From: Mycobacterium sp. URHB0044
Lineage (GTDB): Bacteria; Actinomycetota; Actinomycetes; Mycobacteriales; Mycobacteriaceae
Direction: 5' to 3'
NCBI RefSeq assembly: GCF_000620625.1
Contig: NZ_KK211157.1
Location: forward strand, 62,001-126,000
Length of the DNA stretch: 64,000 nucleotides
Within the stretch, counting starts at the first letter, position 1; each line of letters starts with the position of its first letter. The notes under the pieces are model-generated. The model was not told where the DNA came from. It saw only the letters and a program-made list of their open reading frames with translations, and ran no database searches. Below are positions 15,749-23,385 of the stretch, piece by piece. Both the position numbers and the translations under genes were made by a program.

Positions 15749-16507
15749 ATGACGGCATTCGAATCCCCCCAGCGGGTCGCAGTGGTCACCGGCGCCAGCT
15801 CGGGAATTGGTGAGGCGACCGCGAAAACTCTTGCCGGGCTTGGTTTTCACGTGGTTTGCGTGGGGCGTCGCAAGGACCGCATCACGGCCCTTGCCGACCG
15901 GATCGGCGGCACCGCGAGTGTGGCGGACGTCACTGACCAGGACGCGGTGGACGCGCTGGCAGCCAGTCTCGACCGCGTCGACGTGCTGGTGAACAACGCC
16001 GGCGGCGCCAAGGGCACCGAGCCGGTGGCCGATGCCGACCTCGAGCACTGGCGGTGGATGTGGGAGACCAACGTTCTGGGCACCCTGCGCGTGACCCGTG
16101 CCCTGCTGCCCAAACTGATCGACTCCGGCGACGGGCTGGTCGTCACCATCACCTCCATCGCGGCCTTCGAGATCTACGACGGTGGCGCCGGATACACCTC
16201 GGCCAAACACGCGCAGAGCGCGCTGCACCGCACCCTGCGCGGCGAACTGTTGGGAAAACCGGTGCGGCTCACCGAGATTGCGCCGGGAATGGTGGAGACG
16301 GAGTTCTCCGTCGTCCGGTTCGGTGGCGACCGTGAGCGCGCCGACGCGCTGTATCAGGGACTGACGCCGCTGGTGGCCGAGGACGTCGCCGAGGTGATCG
16401 GCTTCGTGGCGTCGCGGCCGTCGCACGTCAACCTGGACCAGATCGTGATCCGGCCAAGGGATCAGGCCAGCGCGACGCGGAAGTTCACCCGCCCGGATTC
16501 GCCGTAG
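15749..16507 (+). CDS. Short-chain dehydrogenase/reductase, YdfG-like (Rv0484c-type)
   Basis: This is a classical SDR of 252 residues. The cofactor motif is VVTGASSGIGEATAKTL, with a following VCVGRRKDR whose arginines favour NADPH; NNAGG, the catalytic serine segment TITSIAAFEIYDG and YTSAKHA (YxxxK) are all intact. Family members reduce small hydroxy acids such as 3-hydroxypropionate or serine analogues. GGGGGA lies immediately before the ATG. Its 3' end overlaps the L,D-transpeptidase gene on the opposite strand by 23 bases. The substrate is not known. Confidence 0.9.
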   Translation: MTAFESPQRVAVVTGASSGIGEATAKTLAGLGFHVVCVGRRKDRITALADRIGGTASVADVTDQDAVDALAASLDRVDVLVNNAGGAKGTEPVADADLEHWRWMWETNVLGTLRVTRALLPKLIDSGDGLVVTITSIAAFEIYDGGAGYTSAKHAQSALHRTLRGELLGKPVRLTEIAPGMVETEFSVVRFGGDRERADALYQGLTPLVAEDVAEVIGFVASRPSHVNLDQIVIRPRDQASATRKFTRPDSP

Positions 16508-17780
16508 TCGGAACCGGCGGGGTGGTGGTCGTCGGCGTGCCCGACAGCGTGGGCGCGTCGGTGGGCGTGGCCGGGGCCGTGCTGGGAATGTTGGCGGGAC
16601 TTTGTTCGGTGGACAGCGCGGACATCGACTTCCACTCGTTCCAGTCCACGGCCCAGTCCCAGATGTCGCCGTCGGCGTAGGACAGTTGGATCGAGGTACC
16701 CGTCACCTCGACCGGGTCGCCGTACATGGCGGTGTTGAAGTACTGCTGGGCGTCGGACGTCGACAGGTTGATGCACCCGTTGGTGACGTTGGTGTTGCCC
16801 TGCGCGCCGGAGCTGGCCGGGTTGGCGTGGATGAACTCGCCGTTGTTGGAGATCCGCACCGCGAACCGCTCGTGCACGTTGCTGTAGCCGGCGGCCGGGT
16901 TGGTCATGTAGAAGTCCTCGTACTTCTCGGTGACCACGTGAACGCCGCTGCGCGTCACGTTGCGTGGCTGGTCGGCTTCGCCGTAGCTGCACGGGAGGGT
17001 CATGATCGTGCCCGCGTCGGTGATCACCTCGATCTGGTGCGACGACGCTTCGGCCTTGACCACCTGGCGCCTGCCGATCTCGAAGTCGAGCGTCACGTCC
17101 TGCGCGCCGAACGCACCGTCGCCGAAGGGCACGCCGTACAACTTGGCGGCGACACTGACCTTGGTGCCCGCCGGGTAGTACTCGCGGGTCCGAAAGTGCA
17201 CGCGCGATCCGCCGACCTCGTCGGGCAGCCAGGCCCAGCTGCCCTCGACCGGCGGGGTGGTCGTGACCTTGAGTGCCTTCTCCACCGATGCCTTGTCGCT
17301 GATCGAGGCGTCGAACTGCAGGATGATGGGCACCGCCACGCCGACCACCTGACCGTCGGCGAGTTGGAACTGTCCGTTGACCTGGGTGTCAGGGGTGACC
17401 GTGGTGAAGCTGCCCGCGAGCGGGATGGCCTTGCCGTCGCGACCGACGACGGAACCGCCCCACGTGTAGACCACGCCGTAACCCAGTGGTTCGGTGGTGG
17501 TGAACGACGTGCGATCGCGGTTGATGGCGCCCGCGACGGGCTTGCCGTCGGCGTTGGTGAGCACGACGCGCTGGAACCAGCCGTTCTCGACGTCGATGCC
17601 GATCGGCGAGGTCGGAACCACGTCACTGGCCGCGTTGTCGGGCTTGTACGTGATCTTCGGCGCGGCCGGCGGGGCCTCGGGTTCGGGTTTGCCCTGCAGC
17701 GGGTTGCCGGCACACGCGGCCAAAACACCCGACGCCCCTACCGCGATTGCGGTCAGTGCTTGCCGCCGGTTGATCCCCAC
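16485..17780 (-). CDS. L,D-transpeptidase lipoprotein, LprQ/LdtMt5-type
   Basis: L,D-transpeptidases make 3-3 cross-links in peptidoglycan outside the membrane. The 431-residue protein starts with a twin-arginine pair (R5-R6), a hydrophobic stretch and lipobox LAAC with the lipidated cysteine at 23. Two Ig-like domains precede the YkuD catalytic domain, where the motif reads FIHANP... VTNGCINLS; the residue before Gly-Cys is Asn instead of the usual His, as in LdtMt5. The C-terminus is Thr/Pro-rich. TACTCT lies 8 bases before the GTG, so it is probably leaderless. It ends convergently with the SDR gene, and murB lies upstream on the same strand. Confidence 0.93.
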   Translation of the reverse strand: MGINRRQALTAIAVGASGVLAACAGNPLQGKPEPEAPPAAPKITYKPDNAASDVVPTSPIGIDVENGWFQRVVLTNADGKPVAGAINRDRTSFTTTEPLGYGVVYTWGGSVVGRDGKAIPLAGSFTTVTPDTQVNGQFQLADGQVVGVAVPIILQFDASISDKASVEKALKVTTTPPVEGSWAWLPDEVGGSRVHFRTREYYPAGTKVSVAAKLYGVPFGDGAFGAQDVTLDFEIGRRQVVKAEASSHQIEVITDAGTIMTLPCSYGEADQPRNVTRSGVHVVTEKYEDFYMTNPAAGYSNVHERFAVRISNNGEFIHANPASSGAQGNTNVTNGCINLSTSDAQQYFNTAMYGDPVEVTGTSIQLSYADGDIWDWAVDWNEWKSMSALSTEQSPANIPSTAPATPTDAPTLSGTPTTTTPPVPTTANPGG

Positions 17781-17795
17781 GTGGATCGAGAGTAC

Positions 17796-18848
17796 CTAGA
17801 TTGCGCACCCAATCAGAATCGGCTCGGGTGTGAGATCGATCCCGAACGTGGCGCGCACCCCGTCGCGGACCGTCCTGGCCAGCGCAATTACGTCGGCCGT
17901 GGTGGCGGTGCCGCGGTTGGTCAGCGCGAGCGCGTGCTTGGTCGACAGCCGCGCGGAAGCGGCCTCGCCGGGGTAGCCCTTGCCGAATCCTGCGCGTTCG
18001 ACCAGCCAGCCTGCCGCCAACTTCACGCCGTCGGGCGCGGGGTAGTTGGGCACCGGGCCGTCGTTTTGCGCCTGCAGTCGCTGGAACGCCTCTGGCGTGA
18101 CGACGGGGTTGGTGAAGAAGGACCCGACGCTCCACGTGTCGTGGTCGCCGTCGTCGAGGACCATGCCCTTGCGCGCGCGCAACGCCAGGACGGCGTCACG
18201 GACCCGGGTCGCCTCCACGCGGGCGCCCGGATCGGCGGCCAGCGCCGTAGCCAACTCGCCGTACCGCAACGGCGCACTGCGGCCGTCGGCGTCCAACGTG
18301 AACTCGACCTCGAGGACGACGGCGTCGAGGGAGTCCTTCAGCACGCTGCGGCGGTACCCGAAGCCCAGCGTGTCCGGCGCGACCCAGCGGACCTCCCCCG
18401 TGCGCCGGTCGAGTAGGCGTACCCGGCTGATCGTGTCGGCGACCTCGGCGCCGTACGCCCCGACGTTCTGCACCGGCGTCGCCCCGGCCGATCCCGGTAT
18501 GCCGGACAGACATTCGAGCCCGCCCAGGCCGTGCGCCAAGGACGTGACGACCACGTCATCCCACAGCGCACCGGCCTCCACCCGCAGCACGGCGCCGTCG
18601 ACCGTGATCTCGGTGTTCTGCAGATGGACGACGGTGAGGTCGGTGAGGTGGTCGGCGATCACGACGTTGGAGCCGCCTGCCAGGACGAGGGTGTCCTCGG
18701 CGGGCAGCGCGCGCAGGACGTCGACGACCTTTTCGGTGGTGTCACACGTGATCAGGCGATGCGCGATGGGCCCGATGCGCAGTGTGGTCAACGGGGCCAA
18801 CGGCACGTCGTGCCGGACCGACGCCCCCGCGAATTGCGAACTGACCAC
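17796..18848 (-). CDS. murB: UDP-N-acetylenolpyruvylglucosamine reductase
   Basis: MurB is the FAD enzyme that reduces UDP-GlcNAc-enolpyruvate with NADPH to UDP-MurNAc, the first committed peptidoglycan precursor. The FAD-binding region includes PLTTLRIGPIAH, LVLAGGSNVVIAD, and GGLECLSGIPGSAGATPVQNVGAYGAE; the catalytic serine region reads WSVGSFFTNPVV, and GKGYPGEA follows with the conserved C-terminal glutamate region later. At 350 residues it is the type I length. The start is GTG. It shares an overlapping divergent promoter with the DUF2505 gene. The L,D-transpeptidase follows 15 bases after its stop, linking two peptidoglycan genes. Confidence 0.96.
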   Translation of the reverse strand: MVSSQFAGASVRHDVPLAPLTTLRIGPIAHRLITCDTTEKVVDVLRALPAEDTLVLAGGSNVVIADHLTDLTVVHLQNTEITVDGAVLRVEAGALWDDVVVTSLAHGLGGLECLSGIPGSAGATPVQNVGAYGAEVADTISRVRLLDRRTGEVRWVAPDTLGFGYRRSVLKDSLDAVVLEVEFTLDADGRSAPLRYGELATALAADPGARVEATRVRDAVLALRARKGMVLDDGDHDTWSVGSFFTNPVVTPEAFQRLQAQNDGPVPNYPAPDGVKLAAGWLVERAGFGKGYPGEAASARLSTKHALALTNRGTATTADVIALARTVRDGVRATFGIDLTPEPILIGCAI

Positions 18849-18856
18849 GGGCGGTA

Positions 18857-18866
18857 ACGGTAGCGT
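18857..18866. promoter_or_regulatory. Overlapping divergent -10 boxes, murB / DUF2505 gene
   Basis: TAGCGT on the + strand (18861-18866) lies 8 bases before the ATG at 18875, and TACCGT on the - strand (18862-18857) lies 8 bases before the murB GTG at 18848. The two hexamers share one TA dinucleotide. Both messages would be leaderless, and RNA polymerase could not open both at once. Confidence 0.6.
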
Positions 18867-18874
18867 GATCGGCT

Positions 18875-19381
18875 ATGCCGCGTTCCTTCGACATGGCAGC
18901 CGAGTACGAAGGCACCGTCGACCAGGTTCATCAGGCGTTCCGTGATGAGCGGTACTGGCTGGAACGCCTGGCCCGCTCGGGCGCGGACAAGGCCACACTG
19001 GACTCGATGACCGTCGACGACGACGGTGGCGTGGACGTGATCACGACGCAGACGCTGCGGTCGGACCGCCTGCCCGGCGTCGTCTCCCAGTTCCACCACG
19101 GCGACCTGAGTTTCGTGCGCGAGGAGACGTGGAGCCCGGTCACCGACGGGCAGGCGACAGCCAGCATCAAGGGCACGATCCCCCGCGCACCCGCGTCGCT
19201 GACCGGCACCGGGGTGCTGAAGCCCGCCGACGGTGGCTCGCGGCTGGAGTTCAGGGCCACCGTGGAAGTCCGGATCCCGCTCATCGGCGGCAAGGTGGAG
19301 AGCTTCATCGGCAGCCAATTGGTGGAGCTGCTGATCGCCGAGCAGCGGTTCACGACCGAGTGGATCAGGGATAACGGCTGA
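18875..19381 (+). CDS. DUF2505 family protein (Rv0481c-type)
   Basis: This 168-residue protein matches the actinobacterial DUF2505 family, related to START/SRPBCC-like ligand-binding folds: it opens RSFDMAAEYEGTVDQVHQAF, where a typical SRPBCC N-terminal strand is followed by a helix, and ends with a long helix (FIGSQLVELLIAEQRFTTEW). No catalytic motif is visible. The start ATG is probably used without a leader. It is followed by the methyltransferase gene with 20 bases between. The ligand, if any, is unknown. Confidence 0.85.
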   Translation: MPRSFDMAAEYEGTVDQVHQAFRDERYWLERLARSGADKATLDSMTVDDDGGVDVITTQTLRSDRLPGVVSQFHHGDLSFVREETWSPVTDGQATASIKGTIPRAPASLTGTGVLKPADGGSRLEFRATVEVRIPLIGGKVESFIGSQLVELLIAEQRFTTEWIRDNG

Positions 19382-19401
19382 CTGCGCCGTAAAATGGCCG
19401 C

Positions 19402-20199
19402 ATGCGCTTGCCGCCCGTCGGGCAACCGACGCGGGGCACGACCGGCTACAACCGGTTGCGGCGCAGCGACCGCTGGTTGGTTCACGATTCGCGCGTGCGC
19501 GCGGCGCTGCTCGCCGCGGCCGATCCGCTCGTGGTCGACCTCGGCTACGGCGCGCTGCCGGTGACGACCCTCGAACTGTCGGCGCGGCTGCGGGCGGTGC
19601 GGCCCGACGTCCGAGTGGTGGGGTTGGAGATTCATCCCGAGCGCGTGCACGCCGCGCGTGCCGCCGCGGCGATGGCGTTGCGAGCCGACGTCGAATTCGC
19701 CTTGGGTGGTTTCGAATTGGCCGGGCTTGCGCCGGTGCTGGTGCGCGCCTTCAACGTGCTACGTCAGTACGACGTCGACGCGGTGCCCGACGCATGGTCG
19801 ACGATGACGACCCGGCTCGCGCCCGGCGGCCTGGTCATCGACGGCACGTGCGACGAGCTCGGCAGGCGGTGCTGCTGGGTGCTGCTGAACGCCGACGGTC
19901 CGGTGAGCCTCGTGCTGGCATGCGATCCGTTCGCTATCGAGAGGCCGTCCGATCTGGCCGAGCGGCTACCCAAGGTGCTGATCCACCACAACGTCGCCGG
20001 CCAACCGGTGCACGCGCTGCTGACCGCTGCCGATCGGGCGTGGGCGAGCGCGGCGGGTCATGGCGTGTTCGGGCCGCGGGCGCGCTGGCGCGCAATGCTC
20101 GACGTGCTGCGCGACGAGGGATTCCCCGTCGAACCACCGCGGCGGCGGATGCGCGACGGCGTGCTCTCTGTCCCATGGGAGACGGTGGCGCCTCAGTAG
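19402..20199 (+). CDS. SAM-dependent methyltransferase-like protein
   Basis: The 265-residue protein has a class I methyltransferase-like Rossmann core: VVDLGYGALPVTTLELSARL resembles motif I (normally DxGxG; the second glycine is kept), and VVGLEIHPERVHAARAAA gives the acidic residue that would hold the SAM ribose. The C-terminal half (IDGTCDELGRRCCWVLLN) has no known substrate motif. TAAAAT lies 6 bases before the ATG, a strong leaderless -10 box. As I recall M. tuberculosis, there is no gene between the DUF2505 and nitrilase genes, so this is an extra gene in this lineage. Substrate unknown. Confidence 0.75.
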   Translation: MRLPPVGQPTRGTTGYNRLRRSDRWLVHDSRVRAALLAAADPLVVDLGYGALPVTTLELSARLRAVRPDVRVVGLEIHPERVHAARAAAAMALRADVEFALGGFELAGLAPVLVRAFNVLRQYDVDAVPDAWSTMTTRLAPGGLVIDGTCDELGRRCCWVLLNADGPVSLVLACDPFAIERPSDLAERLPKVLIHHNVAGQPVHALLTAADRAWASAAGHGVFGPRARWRAMLDVLRDEGFPVEPPRRRMRDGVLSVPWETVAPQ

Positions 20200-20208
20200 G
20201 CTGGTGAC

Positions 20209-21024
20209 ATGCGGATTGCCCTCGCGCAGATCCTGTCCGGCACGGACCCGTCGGCCAACCTCGGCCTCGTCGAGGACTACACCCGCCAGGCCGCGGACGC
20301 CGGCGCGCAACTGGTGGTGTTCCCCGAGGCGACGATGTGCCGGTTCGGGGTGCCGCTGGCGCCGATCGCCCAGCCACTGGACGGACCGTGGGCGGACGGC
20401 GTGCGCGCCATTGCCCAGCGCCACGGCCTGACCGTGGTGGCCGGGATGTTCTGTCCGAGCGACGACGGGCGCGTGACCAACACACTCGTCGCGGCCGGCC
20501 CCGGGGTGGACGCGCACTACCACAAGATCTACCTGTACGACGCGTTCGGCTTCAGCGAATCACGAACGGTTGCACCGGGTTTCGAGCCGGTTCTGATTAC
20601 CGTCGATGGCGTCGGCGTCGGTTTGACCACCTGCTACGACGTCCGGTTTCCCGAGCTCTACGTCGAACTCGCGCAGCGGGGCGCGCAGGTCATCACCGTG
20701 CATGCGTCATGGGGCGCAGGGCCCGGGAAGCTCGAGCAGTGGACGCTGCTGGCACGCGCCCGTGCGCTGGACACCAACAGCGTCGTCGCTGCGGTGGATC
20801 AGGCCTACCCGGGCGAGCAGATCGCCGCGTCAGGACCGACCGGCGTCGGCGGCAGTCTGGTGGTCTCCCCGCTCGGCGAAGTGGTGGTCGCGGCGGGCTC
20901 CGATCCGCAACTGCTGGTCTCCGACGTCGACCTCGCCGCCGTGGAGAAGGCACGGGAGACCATCGCGGTCCTCCGCAACCGCACGGCGTTCACTTCGTCG
21001 GGTAGGGCACAATCGCTGGGGTGA
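20209..21024 (+). CDS. Nitrilase-superfamily amidohydrolase (Rv0480c-type)
   Basis: Carbon-nitrogen hydrolases cleave amides or nitriles with a Glu-Lys-Cys triad. All three are visible in this 271-residue protein: Glu in VVFPEATM, Lys in YHKIYLYDAF, and Cys in LTTCYDVRFPEL. The shape is that of the Nit/omega-amidase branch; deaminated glutathione or alpha-keto amides are typical substrates but mycobacterial substrates are unsettled. TAGGCT lies 6 bases before the ATG. The final codons overlap the next gene as GTGA, so the DUF2993 protein is translated in step with it. Confidence 0.9.
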   Translation: MRIALAQILSGTDPSANLGLVEDYTRQAADAGAQLVVFPEATMCRFGVPLAPIAQPLDGPWADGVRAIAQRHGLTVVAGMFCPSDDGRVTNTLVAAGPGVDAHYHKIYLYDAFGFSESRTVAPGFEPVLITVDGVGVGLTTCYDVRFPELYVELAQRGAQVITVHASWGAGPGKLEQWTLLARARALDTNSVVAAVDQAYPGEQIAASGPTGVGGSLVVSPLGEVVVAAGSDPQLLVSDVDLAAVEKARETIAVLRNRTAFTSSGRAQSLG

Positions 21025-21968
21025 CCGATCCCTGGGCCAATCCGGCCAACCAGGTTCCGCCCGGCCAGCAGCCGCCGACTGGCGAGCCGCCCACCCAGCA
21101 GAGCCCTGCGCAGGGTCCCCCGCCGAACCAACCGCCACCGAGCTACGGCGTGCCGCCCAACTATCCGCCGCCGCAGAACTACCCGCCCGCGCCCGGTGAA
21201 GACGGCGCGCCGCCCCCCAAGAGCGGTTCACTGTTCACGCGCATCATCCGGGATCCGCTGTCCATCACGTTGGTCGTGGTGATCGTGTTGGCGCTGGTCG
21301 CCGCTGGTGTGGTCGGCGCCGAGCTGTACGCCCGCGGCCGCGCGGACGACGTGGTGGCCAGGGCCGTGTCGTGCGTCGTGCAGGACGGTGCCAAGGTGTC
21401 GTTCGGTGCCAGCCCGTTCCTGTGGCAGCACATGACGGGTCACTACGGAAACATCTCGATCAGCACCGAGGGCAACCAGATCCGCGAGGCCAAGGGGATG
21501 AAGGCCGACATCAAGGTCGACGACGTCCGGCTCGAGGACAAGGGCAATTCGAAGGGCACGATCGGCGCGGTCAACGCCACGATCACCTGGACGGCCGCAG
21601 GCATCAAGGAGACCCTCCAGGACTCGATCCCCCTGGTCGGCAGCTTCATCACCGGCGTCACCACCAACCCGTCCGACGGCACCATCGAACTCGAGGCCGC
21701 GTTGGGCAGCATCATCACCAAGCCGCAGGTCGTCGACAACGGCATCGCGCTCGAGGTCCAGGAGCTGACCGGGCTGGGCTTCACGTTGCCCCGCGAGGCG
21801 GTCCAGCCCGCGCTGGACGCGTTCAGCACCCAGCTGACGAAGGACTATCCACTCGGCATCCACGCCGACAGCGTCGGGGTGGACGACACCGGGGTGACGG
21901 CGAAGTTCTCCACGCAGAACGCGACCATTCCGGCGGGTGGGGACGATCCCTGCTTCGCGGGGGTCTAG
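21021..21968 (+). CDS. Membrane-anchored DUF2993 protein with Pro-rich N-terminus (Rv0479c-type)
   Basis: The 315-residue protein has about 75 residues of Pro/Gln/Asn-rich cytoplasmic sequence, a membrane helix (LSITLVVVIVLALVAAGVVG) and an outer-face domain of the DUF2993 type, a lipid-binding TULIP-like fold shared with LmeA. Strands such as GHYGNISISTEGNQIREAKG and the end FSTQNATIPAGGDDPCF fit that family. The GTG start overlaps the nitrilase stop. Its stop codon shares the bases CTAG with the deoC stop on the other strand. A role in envelope lipid handling is inference from LmeA. Confidence 0.85.
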   Translation: MTDPWANPANQVPPGQQPPTGEPPTQQSPAQGPPPNQPPPSYGVPPNYPPPQNYPPAPGEDGAPPPKSGSLFTRIIRDPLSITLVVVIVLALVAAGVVGAELYARGRADDVVARAVSCVVQDGAKVSFGASPFLWQHMTGHYGNISISTEGNQIREAKGMKADIKVDDVRLEDKGNSKGTIGAVNATITWTAAGIKETLQDSIPLVGSFITGVTTNPSDGTIELEAALGSIITKPQVVDNGIALEVQELTGLGFTLPREAVQPALDAFSTQLTKDYPLGIHADSVGVDDTGVTAKFSTQNATIPAGGDDPCFAGV

Positions 21969-22639
21969 CCAAACCCGTCGAGCACCGCGCGCGTCCCGGA
22001 CAGCCCTAGCCGGGTCGCACCCGCGTCGAGCATGGCCGTCGCGTCGGCCGCCGTGCGGATGCCGCCGCTGGCCTTCACGCCGAGCCCGTCGCCGACGGTG
22101 GCTGCCATGAGCTGTACGGCGTGCACCGAGGCGCCGCCGGCAGGGTGGAATCCCGTCGAGGTCTTCACGAAGTCCGCGTCGGCGTCAACGGCTGCCCGGC
22201 ACGCCTCGATGAGGGTCTGATCGCCGCCGCCGGCCAACAGCGCGGCCGACTCGACGATCACCTTCAGCAGCACGTCGGGCACCGCGGCACGTACCGCGGC
22301 CACGTCGTCGCGCACCGCGTCGAAGTCACCGGCGATCGCGGCGCCGACGTCGATCACCATGTCGACCTCTGCGGCGCCTGCTGCGACGGCGGCCATCGCC
22401 TCGTGCGCCTTGACCGCGGAAAGGTGCTTGCCGGAAGGGAATCCGACGACGGTGGCGATGGCCACGCCGAATCGCGGGGCCGGTGTCGCGGCGGACACCA
22501 GCGACGGCGACACGCACACCGCGAACACGCCGAGGTCGACGGCCTCGGCGACCAGAGCGGTCACGTCGGCGGGGGTGGCCTCGGGTTTGAGCAGCGTGTG
22601 GTCGACCAGCGCCGCCACGTCGGCCCTCGAGTAGCCCAC
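21965..22639 (-). CDS. deoC: Deoxyribose-phosphate aldolase
   Basis: DERA splits 2-deoxyribose 5-phosphate into glyceraldehyde 3-phosphate and acetaldehyde through a lysine Schiff base. The TIM-barrel protein of 224 residues shows LVDHTLLKPEAT, FAVCVSP, VVGFPSGKH, VDMVIDVGAA, the Schiff-base lysine in FVKTSTGFHPAGG and the partner lysine in GVKASGGIRTAADA. I start at the GTG at 22639, 2 bases after the Rv0477-like gene ends, which gives the family length; a longer frame would run through that gene. It is probably last in a run with the small exported and membrane proteins. Confidence 0.95.
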   Translation of the reverse strand: MGYSRADVAALVDHTLLKPEATPADVTALVAEAVDLGVFAVCVSPSLVSAATPAPRFGVAIATVVGFPSGKHLSAVKAHEAMAAVAAGAAEVDMVIDVGAAIAGDFDAVRDDVAAVRAAVPDVLLKVIVESAALLAGGGDQTLIEACRAAVDADADFVKTSTGFHPAGGASVHAVQLMAATVGDGLGVKASGGIRTAADATAMLDAGATRLGLSGTRAVLDGFG

Positions 22640-22641
22640 GG

Positions 22642-23055
22642 CTAGAACGGTTCTTCCGTGCCGCCGGGGTTGCACCCGGCCGTGAGCATCGTGGTGGCGT
22701 CGACCTCGGGACGCCAGGGCTCGAGGTTCCAGCTGGCCTTGCCGGGCTCCGCGAATTCGGCCCACTGCCAATGACACATGAACTGCTCACGCATGCCGGG
22801 GATGTCGGCGTCGGGCGATTGAGTCAGCACTTCGGTCCACGCCTCGTCGGCCTGCGCGGTGGTGCCGGGTTGGCGGGCGGCTTCACGTCCCGACACGGTC
22901 GGAAAGACCCGCAGGCTGGACAGGTCGCCCCAGTGCACCCACTCGGAGTGATCGACGAACGGGGGGCCGGCAACGGGGTCGGCCGACGCGGTACCGGCGC
23001 TCAAGCCGACTGCCGCGGTGAGGGATAGGGCCGCCGCGGCGATCAGTATGCGCAT
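22642..23055 (-). CDS. Small secreted protein, probable DUF2599 (Rv0477-type)
   Basis: This 137-residue protein starts with a clear Sec signal peptide (MRILIAAAALSLTAAVGLSA, cleavage probably after TASA) and a mature part of about 110 residues with the segments DHSEWVHWGDLSSLRVFPT and MCHWQWAEFAEPGKASWNLE; two cysteines could form one disulfide. I associate it with the mycobacterial DUF2599 secreted family. Its start is 4 bases after the DUF2516 gene ends, and deoC follows 2 bases after its stop. Function unknown. Confidence 0.8.
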   Translation of the reverse strand: MRILIAAAALSLTAAVGLSAGTASADPVAGPPFVDHSEWVHWGDLSSLRVFPTVSGREAARQPGTTAQADEAWTEVLTQSPDADIPGMREQFMCHWQWAEFAEPGKASWNLEPWRPEVDATTMLTAGCNPGGTEEPF

Positions 23056-23059
23056 TGGG

Positions 23060-23344
23060 TCAGCGCGACTTTCCCTGGACTTCGAGGATCTTGGGCCGGA
23101 CGTCGACGATGTAGACGCCTGCCGCGCAGATCACGATCGCGGAGCCGACGGGCGCTCCCAGGACGAACGCCAAGACGACGGTGCCGCCGAGGATGGCAAG
23201 CCAGATCGGCTTGGTCATCTTCTCGGCGGCGGTGTAGGCGTCGGGACGCTGGATCGCGGCGTGCACGAAGGCGTACGCGCCCAACACCAACGCGCCCACC
23301 TGAATGACGAGAAGGACGTAACCCACAAGGCTCTGCGGCTGCAC
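23060..23344 (-). CDS. DUF2516 membrane protein (Rv0476-type)
   Basis: A 94-residue integral membrane protein with three hydrophobic segments: LVGYVLLVIQVGALVLGAYA, IWLAILGGTVVLAFVLGA and AIVICAAGVYIVDVRP, ending in a short basic tail (VQGKSR). This matches the small actinobacterial DUF2516 family. The start is GTG at 23344. It is followed after 4 bases by the secreted protein gene, so both are in one transcript with deoC. No function is known. Confidence 0.83.
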   Translation of the reverse strand: MQPQSLVGYVLLVIQVGALVLGAYAFVHAAIQRPDAYTAAEKMTKPIWLAILGGTVVLAFVLGAPVGSAIVICAAGVYIVDVRPKILEVQGKSR

Positions 23345-23385
23345 GCCTCAAGCCTATGCGGGTTACGTCCCCCTGGTCTAATGCG

